64,000 bases of DNA. Origin: CAVYWD01 sp963772225. GTDB lineage: Bacteria > Myxococcota > Myxococcia > Myxococcales > UBA5297. The notes beneath the pieces are model-generated. The model was not told where the DNA came from, ran no database searches, and worked only from the letters and a program-made list of their open reading frames with translations. Below are positions 19,201 to 28,819 of this stretch, piece by piece. Where the stretch lies: assembly GCA_963772225.1 (NCBI GenBank), contig CAVYWD010000008.1, positions 62,001 to 126,000 of the forward strand, written 5' to 3'. Made by a program: the position numbers and the translations under genes. Each line of letters begins with the position of its first letter. Within the stretch, counting starts at the first letter, position 1.

Positions 19201-20607
19201 CGCGCCCGGGCTGCCGCCAAGGTGGTTGTAGTAGTCGGTGCGCGCGCTCGAGTCCTTGCAGCAGCCGAGCGCCGACGGGTTGGTATAGGTGTCCTGGCTA
19301 CAGACGGTGACGTTGACGTCGCTCTTGCAGCTGGCGTCGCAGGAGAAGCAGTCGCGGTTGAAGGCCGATTGCACGTCGAAGCGCGTGCGCTCTCCGGCGT
19401 GCGCGCCGTCGTCGAGGAGCGCCGACGACCAGGGCCCGCACTCGGGCATCTGCGTCACGCGGCTCACCAGGATCATACCGCCCAAGCCGAGCGGGCCCGC
19501 CGGCCCCGCGTACTGCGGATCGCCGCCGGCGGCCGGATCGGGGATGAGCGGGTCGGAGTCGACCGGCGTCTGGCAGATCTTGTCGCAGCCGGACGGCGTG
19601 CCCCAGCCGTCACGCGCGAGCCACGTATCGTGCGGGTCGCAGATGAAGTGGAAGGGCATCTGGATGTCCGGGTACATGGTCGACCAGAGTCCGTTGGCGC
19701 AGATGGCGCCGACGTGCGCACCGGGGGCGCCGCTCGAGCCGTTCTGGCCCTTCGACTGGATCCATAGGGCGTTGGCTCGGTAGGCGAACAGGAAGAAGCT
19801 GCCGCCGTAGAGGCCGGCCAGCCCGCGGTGCGCGTCGGGCGCGCCGGAGGCGACCTGCTGCTTGGCGCGATCGAGCTGCCACAGCTCGTCGTCGTCCTGG
19901 TGGCGTGCAGCGGGCGGCGGGGCGGTGGTGACGGGCGAGAGATCGAGTGAGGCCATCGGGCCGGAGAAGTAGGTCTCGGCGAACACCGCCAGCGAGAGGC
20001 CGTCGGTGGCGTTTAGGCCGTCGAGGATCACGTTGCGCGCAGCCAGCAGGATCGCGCCCACGTGCTGGTTCTGCGGGTGCGCACGGCGGATGGAGACGCA
20101 GCGGGTCTGGTTCTCCGCGCAGAAGGACTCTACCTCATTCCAGGAGTAACCCGGCAGGAACCCCGACTTCCAGAACGGCCCCACGTCGACGGGGTTGTCG
20201 CCGGCGTCGGGCAGGATGGCGTAGTTGCCGACGATGTGCACCGGCGCGTCGGAGTAGACGTGCACGATGCGCGCGCGCCCGGTGGCGCCGGCGACGCGGT
20301 GGGTGGGCGTATTCTGCGCAACGTAGTCGAGGAACAAATCAAGCGTGCGGGCGCTCTGGGGATCGGCGTACGAGCCCGGCAGCGTGACCAGCGCCTCGTG
20401 CAGCATGGCCGCGAGCTGCGCGAACGGCACTTGCCGATCGGAGGATCGGAAGGGGAACCCGCTCACCGCGTCGAAGCTGAGCGACGCGTCGAAGTCGGTC
20501 AAGTCGGCGGACGAGTTCCTGCCGATCGGCTCCCGCTCGGGCTGTGAGGTGCAGGCGAGGGCGAATGCGGCGGCAACGGCGACGCTGCGGCGGCCGGCTG
20601 ATTTCAT
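16257..20607 (-). CDS. Very large Cys-rich surface lipoprotein, one frameshift
   Basis: ATG 20607 is preceded by GGAGG. The signal peptide has lipobox ALAC (Cys about residue 19). The protein of about 1450 residues has a beta-rich N-terminal region with short collagen-like runs (GSSGAPGAHVG, GSPGAPGKGGG), a long helical and coiled-coil middle (about residues 540-900), a beta domain, and a C-terminal stalk of tandem Cys-rich modules (CCNGAAGESCLDASTSLCC). The frame changes near 18388 (CTCGAGCACCCAG); the total length is one base over a multiple of three, so a single extra base explains it. I know no characterised homologue. The helical middle recalls large toxin or adhesin shafts, a weak inference. 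Confidence 0.7.
16671..16850 (-). repeat. 90-bp tandem duplication in Cys-rich tail
   Basis: Two units, 16671-16760 and 16761-16850, are nearly identical. Each codes for 30 residues with six cysteines (CCNGAAGE, CLDAS, CCGGLTSEVCGST). This is in-frame expansion of the stalk. Confidence 0.75.
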
Positions 20608-21381
20608 AGGTCCTCCGTGCGGCCGACGATCGATCGGGAAGATCCACCCGGGACTGCTTTTGCCAAGCGTCGTCTCTGCTCCGCCGCAACCGAAGTGCTC
20701 GACACGGCGCCGCGCGGGGCGGAGCCGCGGTCGAGGGTTGAGAATCGAGAAAGGTCGAGCAACGTCTTTCCGGGAAAAGGAAGACTCCTTTGCTATTAGT
20801 AATGCTACCTATGCCTCACTATTCCGGACGGGCTTGACTCATCGGCCCGAACGCGGAGTGCGCGGCCGTCGGGCCCTCGTGCACGCATCGTGCCCTCTTG
20901 CGAGAGAGACTTCGCACCAGCGGCACGGTGGTCTCCTTCGCAGCGGGAATCGTTGTCACGCTAGGCTCGAAAGTGTTCGGCGCGGCCGTCCTGCCCGCTG
21001 GGCGCCCAGCGGGCGCCCACTGGGCAGTGCGCCGACCTAAATGAGGAGCCGGGCGAGCCCCTCGACTGCGCGCCTTCGCTGGGGTGAAAGCGGATGAATG
21101 ATTCAGGCTGGAGCCTGCACAAACCCGGATCGGGTGTTTCAAACCGCAACCCTGCGCGAAAGCCGACCTGGCGAGGGCCAGGGTCGGAACCAACCGGTGG
21201 GTGAGCGAGAACAATCACCCGATAGAGGCATAGAGGCCCTCCCGCGCGCCCGCGCTCAGGCTAAATGCCGGCCAGGATCACTGGATCTCGCTCGGTGCGA
21301 GCCTTGCGTTGAATTGAAGGATGGCGAGAGAGACTCAGGCTCCCTGGGCTGACTCGCGCGGCGCGGCGGAGGACCCGGCCC
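20608..21381. other. Intergenic region with palindromic hairpin
   Basis: These 774 bases lie between two divergent starts. An AT-richer patch at 20790-20830 may hold the promoter of the minus-strand lipoprotein gene. A strong GC hairpin lies at 20991-21027 (listed separately). No other gene is supported. Confidence 0.4.
20991..21027. repeat. GGGCGCCC-type palindromic hairpin, copy A
   Basis: The outer arms CTGCCC and GGGCAG enclose a self-complementary GCTGGGCGCCCAGC and a second GGGCGCCC. Similar structures lie at 26338-26372, 37907-37945 and 40006-40036. A GCGCCGACC-like tail follows copies A and B. It behaves like a REP-type intergenic palindrome. Confidence 0.55.
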
Positions 21382-21668
21382 ATGAGGCGGTTCAGGATTC
21401 GCACGCAGATGTTGGTTCCAGCGCTTGTCTCCCTCTCCGTGGCGGGCGTCATCGGATTCATGGCGATCAGCCGAGCGTTCGATCGCCTGGCCGAGAGCCA
21501 GCGCGCGACGGTCGCCGAGATCAATCAGATTTCCCTCGGCGCAGTGACGAACAGCAAGGTCAAGGAGGTCTACAACAGCATCGAGCAGATGAGCCGCAAG
21601 GCGCTCGAGGAGGTCGCGCTCTTCTCCCGAAAGCCGGAGGTTCAGGAAGCGTACGCCCTGGCGCTTTC
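21382..21668 (+). pseudogene. Methyl-accepting chemotaxis protein, N-terminal fragment
   Basis: ATG 21382 is preceded by GGAGG. The product begins MRRFRIRTQMLVPALVSLSV, a membrane anchor of the chemoreceptor type, followed by a helical extracytoplasmic segment (FDRLAESQRATVAEINQISL, VKEVYNSIEQMSRKALEEV). At about 21668 the sequence switches to the IS91-like transposase (GCCAGGGAGCTGGATTGGCC) and the frame stops after 105 codons. HAMP and signalling domains are missing, and they are not found beyond the right end at 22116, so this is a truncated relic. Confidence 0.65.
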
Positions 21669-21914
21669 GCCAGGGAGCTGGATTGGCCGTCTCTCTTGAG
21701 GCGAACGTTCGCGACGGAGATCTTCAACTGTGACTGCGGCGGGCGCCGCCGAGTGGTGGCGACCGTGAGCGACCGAGCCCAAGCGGTCGAGATTCTCGAA
21801 AAGCTGGGCCTGCCCACGCAGGCGCCGACGATCGCGCGCGCTCGCGGGCCGCCGCGCCAGGAAGATCTGTTCGACCGGCCATCCGGCGACTTCGCCGCCG
21901 ACCCGATCTACTAA
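21669..21914 (+). pseudogene. IS91-like transposase, C-terminal fragment
   Basis: One uninterrupted frame gives the last 80 residues of the family transposase: LDWPSLLRRTFATEIFNCDC, GGRRRVVATVSDRAQAVEIL, KLGLPTQAP and the tail DLFDRPSGDFAADPIY with its TAA at 21912-21914. This copy preserves the natural C-terminus and shows that the copies at 6.3 kb and 40.8 kb are damaged. Confidence 0.75.
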
Positions 21915-22116
21915 GGACGGCTGAACACCTATCCCAAGACGGCGAAGGCAGATCGGCGACGCTCGCTCGCCGGGTCGGGGATGGGCTAGCCTCAGCTCGG
22001 TTTTGCCTGCAAAGACGCTCGCGTAGGCTCTGCCCCGTAGCACCGTTCGGCGGTCTCCCACCCCTCCCGCTCTGCGACGCCGACGGGGGAAATGCAGTTC
22101 GAATCGCCTACGCTCA
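21915..22116 (+). mobile_element. IS91-like element, complete right end
   Basis: It extends from the transposase stop to the terminus GCCTACGCTC at 22116 and includes all blocks seen at 1-160. It is the best reference for the right end in this window. Confidence 0.75.
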
Positions 22117-22545
22117 GAAAGGTCCCTGCGATGCAGGCTCCGGGCTCGGCGAGCCGATCGTCGGTGAGGGTCTCGAGCATGGGCACGAGGAGTTTACGCG
22201 AATTCGCGCGGACGCGCGCGCCTCATTCACGCTCGCATCTTCACGAGGCCAGCCATCGCACGGCGGGCGCTGCGGCCGTGGCGGGCGCGGCCTCGACCCG
22301 GCGCACGCACTCGGCGCGCGCCGCCGCCGAGAGGGGCAGGAGGACCGACGAGTCTCCGTCGCCCAAGCGCGCGGCGGTCGCGACATCGACGGCGGCCAGA
22401 CCAGAGAAGTCGCGCGGCTGGCGAGCCGCGCGCCGGCGCACAGCAGCGCCGCCGCGCGAAGCGCCATTCACCGCCGTCGGCTCGCCTTTTGGTCACACTC
22501 GGTCGGTCTCGCGCTCGCCCCGGACGTCGGCGGGCGAGCGGAGGG
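22117..22545. other. Intergenic remnant region
   Basis: A minus-strand frame at 22241-22471 reads FSGLAAVDVATAARLGDGDS and SVLLPLSAAARAECVRRVEA before a stop, possibly the C-terminal shred of a helical protein. It has no start of its own and no recognised family. Nothing else is supported in these 429 bases. Confidence 0.3.
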
Positions 22546-25500
22546 CTAGCGGGGCGTGCCGAAGACGAGGCCGATGCGGCTGTCGGATCCGGTCTTGCCG
22601 GTGGAATCGGTGGCGGTGAGCCGGATGGTGAAGTGCCCGACGGCCGGGGACACATGCGATGTCAGGACCGCGCTCACGGAGTTTCCGAAGGCCACGCCGC
22701 CAGGGACGTCCCAAGTGCACTCGCTGGATTCCAAAGTCCACTTCAGCGAGCGTCCGGACAGCGTGCCGTCCTCGGCGTCATGGCCGGTGCCGGTGAGAGT
22801 TATCACGGAAGAGTTCGCGGAGCCGTTGTAGTCCATGGCGGTGATGAATGCGGTCGGGGGAAGGCCGCCCGGCGGCGGCGCGGCGACCCGGACCGACACA
22901 TGAGCGCTCGCGCTCGCTCCGTCGACGTCGGTCCCTCGCGCCGTGAGGGTGTGGCTGCCCTGGCTCAGGGCGTGCGCCAGCGGGTTTCCGGCGCCGAGCA
23001 CGCCGTCGAGGCTCGAGGACCATACGAGGTTTCCGGCCGGAATCGGGGCCGCGGTCTCGCGGTCGTAGGTGGCGGCTTGGAACGAAAGCGTCTGCCCCGC
23101 GAGGAAGGTGCTGCCGTCCTTGGGAGAAACAATGGAGACGACCGGCGGGGAATTCTCCAAGGTGAATGTCACGGTTTGCGAGGCCTGCAGCCCGTTGCTG
23201 TCCTTGGCGGTGGCGGTGATGAGATAGGTGCCGACGGGCAGGTCGTCGCGCGTGAAGCGGGTGCCCGTGCCCAGGAATGGGACCCTGTCGCTGGTCCAGG
23301 TTACCTGGGGAGTGCCGTCCTCGGCGTCGGTGGCGTCGCAGCTGAATTGCACCTCCTTGCCCACCAAGCCGACGCGCTCGGCGCGGACGTTGGAGATCTC
23401 CGGCGGCGTGTTGCGGAGCAACAGGTCGGTCTTCATGACCACGACCTGGTAGGGGTTCCAGGTCGAGAGCAGGTAGTAGAGGCGCGCGCCGGCGTCGTCG
23501 GCGCCATTGAATCCGACCTGGGAGTACCGCGAGAGCAGGAAGGGGGCGTAGGCGTCCCCCCAGTCGTCGTCGTTGTCGCCGCCGACGTCGTCGCATACGG
23601 GCGAGTCGCGGCGGTGCATGAAGTGGCAAGTCCCGTGGTCGCTCTCTTTCGAGAAGATGGTCGCGGGGTCGGACCAGGGGCCCCAGGGCGCCTTGGCGAC
23701 TCGGAGCCGCACGCCCTGCTCTAGGTCGCTGCCCATCGCGTCGCCGCAGCCGTAAAGCATCACCCATTTCTTGAGCGCCGAGTTCCAACCGACGGAGAAC
23801 TCCCCGACGCAGCCGCCCTCCGGAGAAGGCTTACCGGCGCTCCACCAGAGACACTCGGGCGGGCCGTGGAGCCGATTGGTCGCGGCATCGAACACGGGTG
23901 CCGCGCTGTGCGGGTCCTGGCCCCAGTAGGGCATCGACCCGGAGCTGCCTTGGAAATACTGCCAATTGCGGACGTCGTCGACCTGGCTCGCGGGCGCGGA
24001 GGCGAGATAAGGCGTGCTCATCCGGTAGCACGGGACGCCGAACACCAGAATGCCCAGCCGCTGATCCGGTGGCAGGTCCGGGATTTGATCCGTGTTGACG
24101 CTGGCCGTGTAGACGAGCGGGCTCGGGATCTTCCCGAGCTGCAGGAACGACCTTCCGTTGTCCGTCGACCGGGCGAGGACCGCGCGGCCGTTGTAGGTCG
24201 CCGCCGGATCCCGCGGGTGCGGGCCGTCGACTTCCTCGGGGTAGGAGTCGTGGTACGTCCAAAAGATCCCATAGAGGCCTTCGTCGGTGTAGAAGCCGCT
24301 CGAAGGGACGTTGAAGAGGCCTTGGTCGATGGGCGGGGAGACGGTCGGTGGGATGGTCGCGGGCTGGGAGGTCGAGTTCACCTGAAGGTGGATGCACTGG
24401 TCCGGCGTGGGCGCGAAGGTGTCGGTCGTCCAGCCGAACGCGTCGTCCGGGGGCACCTCGGGATAGGGCTCGTGATCGGACGTGGGCCGGGCGTCGCCGA
24501 AGAGGAAGGAGAGCTGCCTGCCGCCTTCGACCGGGAAGCCGAGATCGACCGCCCCCAGTCCAAACCGGCTGTTCGAGAGGTTGGTCGTCGCCGCGTGCCT
24601 TTCGCGGTCGTAGTCTCCGGTGAGTTGGCAGACCTTCTCGCTACGACCGCGAAAGGTGATGGTCTGCCCGTGCTGCCAACCGGTATTGCTGCCCGAGTTG
24701 AAGCGCCAGTAGTGAAGCAGGTCCTGATCGACCGCTCCGCCCCCGGCCACGATGGCGCCGGCCTGCAGGGGCGCGCGCCCGCCGGCGACGACGACCTCGA
24801 AATTCCCGGGAGTGCGATTGCCTGCCCCGAAAGTGCTTTGAATGATGGAGCCCGGTCCCGTGACGCCCGTCGCGACGACCTCGCTCAACCGCCAGTCGAG
24901 ATCGACGTTCGAGTTGTCGTGCACGTAGTGGACGAGGTCCGAGCCCTTCGGCACGACGACCTCGAAGTTCCCGTGGCCACCGGCCTTGAAGGTCGTGCTC
25001 TGAATGATGGAGCCTGGTCCGGTGACGCCCGTCGCGACGGTCTTGCCGGGCCGCCAGTCGGAGTCCATATTTGAGGAGTCATGCCAATAGTGAACGAGGT
25101 CCGAGCCCTTGGGCACCACGACCTCGAAATTGCCGTGCCTGCCGGACATGAAGTCGCTCTGAATGAGCGCGCCGGGGCCGGTCACGCCGGTGGTGACGAT
25201 CCGTGCGCGCGTCCACGGCATCGCAGGGTCGGAGTTGTCGCGGCGGTAGTGGACGAGGTTGGACCCCTCCTGCGCCACGACCTCGAAGTCCGCGTGTTCT
25301 CCTTCTCCGCGCCTGAAATCGCTCTGGATGAGGGAGCCTGGACCGGTCGCGGCCGACGTGATGAGCCCCCCCGCCTTCCACGGCGACGCCGGGTTCGCGG
25401 CGTCGTGCCAGTAGAGGACGAGGTTGGACCCCTCCTGGACTACGACCTCGAGGTTGCCGTAGTCGCTCTGGATCAGGCACCCAGGGCCGATCGCGGTCGC

Positions 25501-25824
25501 CTGAGAAGTGATGACCTGCTCGCGGTGCCATGCGTAGTCGACATTCGAATTGTCGTGCCAGTAATGCACCACGCTATGCCCCTGAAGAACGACGACCTCG
25601 AAGTTCCTGAGGTTCCCCCTGCGGTACTCCACGTTGCTCTGAATGATGCACGCTGCGCCGGTCGCCAGCGGCTCGACGACGGTCAGTGGGGGCCTGGGAG
25701 CCGTCAGGCTCTCCTGGACGACGCCCGTCCCCGGCGCTGAAGTTCCCGTATCGGAGCAGCCTCCGAGCCCAAGGGCGGCGGCGGCCGCAGCCAAGAGTGC
25801 TTTGGTTCGTGAGTCGAATGTCAT
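22546..25824 (-). CDS. DUF4185 lipoprotein with propeller-like and PKD-like repeats
   Basis: ATG 25824 follows GGAGAAAG. Lipobox LGLGGC; the protein has about 1092 residues. Residues 50-370 hold about seven copies of a 45-residue repeat (VTGPGSIIQS...GNFEVVVPKGSDLVHYWHD) like the FG-GAP/PLL-type lectin propeller modules of myxobacteria. Residues 400-780 match DUF4185, related to glycoside-hydrolase-type five-bladed propellers (LSFLFGDARP, GLYGIFWTYH, LGILVFGVPCYR, YLLSTWNPYQVVVM). Three Ig/PKD-like domains follow. It probably binds and may act on surface glycans. It is transcribed alone. Confidence 0.8.
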   Translation of the reverse strand: MTFDSRTKALLAAAAAALGLGGCSDTGTSAPGTGVVQESLTAPRPPLTVVEPLATGAACIIQSNVEYRRGNLRNFEVVVLQGHSVVHYWHDNSNVDYAWHREQVITSQATAIGPGCLIQSDYGNLEVVVQEGSNLVLYWHDAANPASPWKAGGLITSAATGPGSLIQSDFRRGEGEHADFEVVAQEGSNLVHYRRDNSDPAMPWTRARIVTTGVTGPGALIQSDFMSGRHGNFEVVVPKGSDLVHYWHDSSNMDSDWRPGKTVATGVTGPGSIIQSTTFKAGGHGNFEVVVPKGSDLVHYVHDNSNVDLDWRLSEVVATGVTGPGSIIQSTFGAGNRTPGNFEVVVAGGRAPLQAGAIVAGGGAVDQDLLHYWRFNSGSNTGWQHGQTITFRGRSEKVCQLTGDYDRERHAATTNLSNSRFGLGAVDLGFPVEGGRQLSFLFGDARPTSDHEPYPEVPPDDAFGWTTDTFAPTPDQCIHLQVNSTSQPATIPPTVSPPIDQGLFNVPSSGFYTDEGLYGIFWTYHDSYPEEVDGPHPRDPAATYNGRAVLARSTDNGRSFLQLGKIPSPLVYTASVNTDQIPDLPPDQRLGILVFGVPCYRMSTPYLASAPASQVDDVRNWQYFQGSSGSMPYWGQDPHSAAPVFDAATNRLHGPPECLWWSAGKPSPEGGCVGEFSVGWNSALKKWVMLYGCGDAMGSDLEQGVRLRVAKAPWGPWSDPATIFSKESDHGTCHFMHRRDSPVCDDVGGDNDDDWGDAYAPFLLSRYSQVGFNGADDAGARLYYLLSTWNPYQVVVMKTDLLLRNTPPEISNVRAERVGLVGKEVQFSCDATDAEDGTPQVTWTSDRVPFLGTGTRFTRDDLPVGTYLITATAKDSNGLQASQTVTFTLENSPPVVSIVSPKDGSTFLAGQTLSFQAATYDRETAAPIPAGNLVWSSSLDGVLGAGNPLAHALSQGSHTLTARGTDVDGASASAHVSVRVAAPPPGGLPPTAFITAMDYNGSANSSVITLTGTGHDAEDGTLSGRSLKWTLESSECTWDVPGGVAFGNSVSAVLTSHVSPAVGHFTIRLTATDSTGKTGSDSRIGLVFGTPR

Positions 25825-26521
25825 GTTCTTTCTCCATCTCCAGCGGCGCGGTGCAGCCACCGCCAAACGGGCGCGTTCGTCTATTCGAATGCCGTCCAGA
25901 ATCGAATCAGCACCTCGAGAAGGAGCTGATCCTCACCTTTCGCCTCGGTCGGTTTTCGCTCCTCGATGGCGGTCGTCGTCGAGCGGCCCGCACGCGGGGC
26001 TCGTCGGCGTCGCCCTGGCCGCCGAGCTCTCAGGGGGCGGCGCGGAAATCCTCGCCGCGGGTGGGCATAGGATTGAATAGGGGGTGAAGGCATCCAGCAG
26101 CCCCTCCACTCCCTGCGCAACTCGCTGACAAAATGTCAACCCTATGCCAATCTCGCTCGCGCCCGTTCCCCGGCGAGGGGTTCGTCGTTCCGCGTCCTTC
26201 GACCAAAATGTCCAGCTGCGCGAACGCGCCTTCACGGAGCGCGTCGGACCACGTGGCTGTGCGCGCAGGTCACGCGGCCAACTGCGGCTCAAGAGTGGGG
26301 CGTCGATGGCGGACGAGCCGACGGGGCGCGAGGGGACGCTGGGCGCCCGCGGGCGCCCGACGGGCGCCCAGCGCCGACCGCAGGGCGGCGCAGCTCGCCG
26401 AGGTGAATCTCCCGAGTGAAAAACCTCACGGCGGTGCGGAGCGAGTCCGCCGCCTCGTGTGGCACCGCCTTGGCAAAGGGGTCGGTCATCGCTCCATCGA
26501 CCGAGGACTGCGAGGATCCCT
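25825..26521. other. Divergent intergenic region with relics and a hairpin
   Basis: These 697 bases separate two divergent lipoprotein genes and should contain both promoters; none could be fixed. Minus-strand shreds (QLLLEVLIRFWTAFE near 25890; SEIGIGLTFCQRVAQGVEGL near 26100) look like debris of older genes. A GC hairpin at 26338-26372 is listed separately. Confidence 0.35.
26338..26372. repeat. GGGCGCCC-type palindromic hairpin, copy B
   Basis: The arms GCTGGGCGCC and GGCGCCCAGC flank an inner GGGCGCCC, and GCGCCGACC follows as in copy A. It lies about 150 bases upstream of the metalloprotease start. Confidence 0.55.
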
Positions 26522-28123
26522 ATGTCGAGACGTGCAATGAATCACCCGTTGGCTCTGTGTATCGCATCGTGGCAGCTGATCGCGGGAGGAGTCCTGGCCG
26601 GCTGTGGCGCCCCTCCAGAGCCCGCGCCCGAAGGGCAGGGCTCGTCGGATTTGCTCGGCGCGGTTTCCTACGGCAGCGACTGCAACACCACCGACAAGCA
26701 GTTCCTCGCCAACGCCATGCACTATGGCCGCACCGTCGCCGTCAGCAACGCCTTCGCGCAGTGCATGAGCAAATCGGTGAACCAGCAGTCGGGCTCCATC
26801 GGAGCCTACAAGAAGTGCAACGGCGACCCGTTCTACAGCGACACGGCCGCTACCCAGCTCTCGAAGGTCCTGGACGCGACCCGCTCCACGGTGGACGTCT
26901 CCATCAACTGCACCGGAGGCACCGGGAATGCTTCCACCTCCATTGACACCTACGGACACGTGACGCCCGAGGGGCTCTCTTTCTCGGCCTGGCTCCGGGC
27001 GGTCGACACCACCCTCGCCTGGCCGGTCTGCAACGGCTCGAATGGCCCCAACTGCCGCTACGCCGCCGAGCCGTGGCCCTGGTCGCAGGCGGCGGGGATC
27101 ATCTGGCACGAGGCCATGCATCAGCAGGGCTACACGCACGGCGCGAATGATCAAGCGAGCGCCAAGGTCGCCTGCGGCTACTCCAGCTCCACCGATGCCC
27201 AGTGGAACTTCCAGGTCAACACGATGCCGTACATCGTGGAGAACTGCATCTCCGAGGTCATCTCTCGCTCCGGGCGCATCTGCGGCGCTCCGCTGGAGAG
27301 CGGCGCGGGTCTCAAGTTGATCACCGACTTCGACGGAACCACCTGCTCCGTCGCGCAGGACCCGCAGGAGCCGACCGTCTCCTGGAGCCGCGTCGGGACG
27401 CCCGGCTCGGCCGCCCAGATCGCCGCCTGCTCGGAGTCGCTCGACGGCCGCGTCTACGCGCTCAACTACGATCACACGCTTTGGGTCAGCCACTCCAGCG
27501 GCGCCGACGGCTCCTGGCAGTACGTGCAGACCCCGGGCGCGGCGCAGCAGATCTTCTGCGCCAAGCACACCCTCTATGCCTTCAACAACGACCGCACGCT
27601 TTGGCGTAACGACGGGAGCGACGCCGCGGTGAGCTGGACCTACGTGGGCAGGCCCGGGGGCGCGAAGCGGATCGCCGCCGCGACCCAGCAGGATATCTAC
27701 ATTCCCATCGTCGGCTACCCGAACTGGTACGCCTTCCCCGCGCTGTACGCGCTCAACGACGACAATACCTTGTGGAAGTCGACCTCAGGCGCCGACGGCA
27801 CCTGGACCTACCTAGGCCAGACGCTTGGGGTGCTCGATCGAATCGCAGTGGGAGGCGCCATCGGCGAGGCCCGCCCGTTCGGTCTCGCGATCGACTACAG
27901 CGTCTGGCTGAACGCGGGCGACGGCTGCTCCGCCTATTGGTACAAGGTCGGCAACCTCCCCTATGCAGCGGAGATCGCCGCCTCCAGCGCTACGACGCTC
28001 TACGCCCTGGGGCATGACCACTCGCTCTGGAAGGGCACGGTGCGCGGCGCGGACTGGTTGACGACGTACGCGCTGGGCAAATCCCGCCACTGCGACGGCA
28101 CGAAGCTGGTCCCCAACAACTGA
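26522..28123 (+). CDS. Zinc metalloprotease lipoprotein with tectonin-like repeats
   Basis: ATG 26522 is chosen because GAGG sits 7 bases upstream. Lipobox VLAGC; the product has 533 residues. The catalytic domain contains HEAMHQQGYTH at residues 196-206, the metzincin-type HExxHxxGxxH zinc site (three His ligands and catalytic Glu). Several Cys in the first 270 residues probably form disulfides. The C-terminal 250 residues carry about five repeats of the form ALNYDHTLWVSHSS...SWQYVQTPG, tectonin-like propeller blades that often bind sugars. The enzyme would be anchored outside the cell and cleave protein or glycoprotein. Confidence 0.8.
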   Translation: MSRRAMNHPLALCIASWQLIAGGVLAGCGAPPEPAPEGQGSSDLLGAVSYGSDCNTTDKQFLANAMHYGRTVAVSNAFAQCMSKSVNQQSGSIGAYKKCNGDPFYSDTAATQLSKVLDATRSTVDVSINCTGGTGNASTSIDTYGHVTPEGLSFSAWLRAVDTTLAWPVCNGSNGPNCRYAAEPWPWSQAAGIIWHEAMHQQGYTHGANDQASAKVACGYSSSTDAQWNFQVNTMPYIVENCISEVISRSGRICGAPLESGAGLKLITDFDGTTCSVAQDPQEPTVSWSRVGTPGSAAQIAACSESLDGRVYALNYDHTLWVSHSSGADGSWQYVQTPGAAQQIFCAKHTLYAFNNDRTLWRNDGSDAAVSWTYVGRPGGAKRIAAATQQDIYIPIVGYPNWYAFPALYALNDDNTLWKSTSGADGTWTYLGQTLGVLDRIAVGGAIGEARPFGLAIDYSVWLNAGDGCSAYWYKVGNLPYAAEIAASSATTLYALGHDHSLWKGTVRGADWLTTYALGKSRHCDGTKLVPNN

Positions 28124-28555
28124 GCCGCTGGTGGCGTCCGCGGTTCGGAGCGAAGAGGGGCGAGCGGCGCTCGAGCTTGCCCCCGCCGCGGCGGTGAGAA
28201 TGCCCCCGGGGCTCGAGGGCTGAAGCCCGCGTAGCCAGGGGGTCTCGCGAGCGAAGGCAGTTGCCTGGAGGGACGGCTCTGACTGGCGGGTTGCCCGGTG
28301 CTGCGCTGGGGCAGGAATCGGGGCAAAGAACGGGGCCCCGGCGCTGGGGCGATTTGGCTGAAGGCCCCCACGTCTTCCCTGTCCCTGATTCCGAGGGGAT
28401 CAAAACGCCGGCCGCCGAAGGCGGTGCGGACGCCTCCGGCGGTGTGCTTTGGGTCGATGTGGGGGTCCCAGGGCTTGTCGGGATTCGTCGGGTCGCGGGA
28501 TGCTCGCCAGCAGTGCCCGCTCTGGCTGTCCCCGAAGAGCCCCAGGCAGAATGCG
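28124..28555. other. Intergenic region beside IS21-like element
   Basis: These 432 bases lie between the metalloprotease stop and the small IS-associated gene. The element's outer end should be here, but no inverted partner of the sequences upstream of the ParB-like gene could be identified. A minus-strand frame with HCWRASRDPTNPDKPWDPHI is open but unsupported. Confidence 0.35.
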
Positions 28556-28819
28556 TCAGAAGGGGATGTAGCGCCGGCGGCGCTCACGCGCCAGGGCCGC
28601 GCGGTAGCTGCGGATCAGGTTTCGGAGGTCCCAGGCCCGATTGATGATGGCGCCGGCCGAGGACGTCGGCAGGAACTCGCCTCCAGCGAGGCCGATATCG
28701 GGGTGCCGGGTGAGGAGCGCACCGATGGCCTGCTTGAGAGCCTCGTCGAGGACTGTGAGCACCGCGAGCTCTGGATTCGAAGCAAGCTGGGAGACGACGC
28801 GGTGGGGCGAGAAGCTCAT
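28556..28819 (-). CDS. Small hypothetical protein coupled to istB (87 aa)
   Basis: The start at 28819 overlaps the istB stop by four bases (ATGA), so the two are translated together. The product is helical (LASNPELAVLTVLDEALKQA, SAGAIINRAWDLRNLIRSYR) and ends in a basic RERRRRYIPF tail. It is not a standard IS21 gene. It may be a passenger or accessory of this element type; the function is unknown. Confidence 0.5.
   Translation of the reverse strand: MSFSPHRVVSQLASNPELAVLTVLDEALKQAIGALLTRHPDIGLAGGEFLPTSSAGAIINRAWDLRNLIRSYRAALARERRRRYIPF

Noticed and set aside
17944..19767. Plus-strand open frame of 607 codons
   Set aside because: It is a shadow of the large Cys-rich lipoprotein gene on the other strand.
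28000..28587. Minus-strand open frame containing HCWRASRDPTNPDKPWDPHI
   Set aside because: It overlaps the metalloprotease 3' end and has no ribosome site or known motif; left as unsupported.
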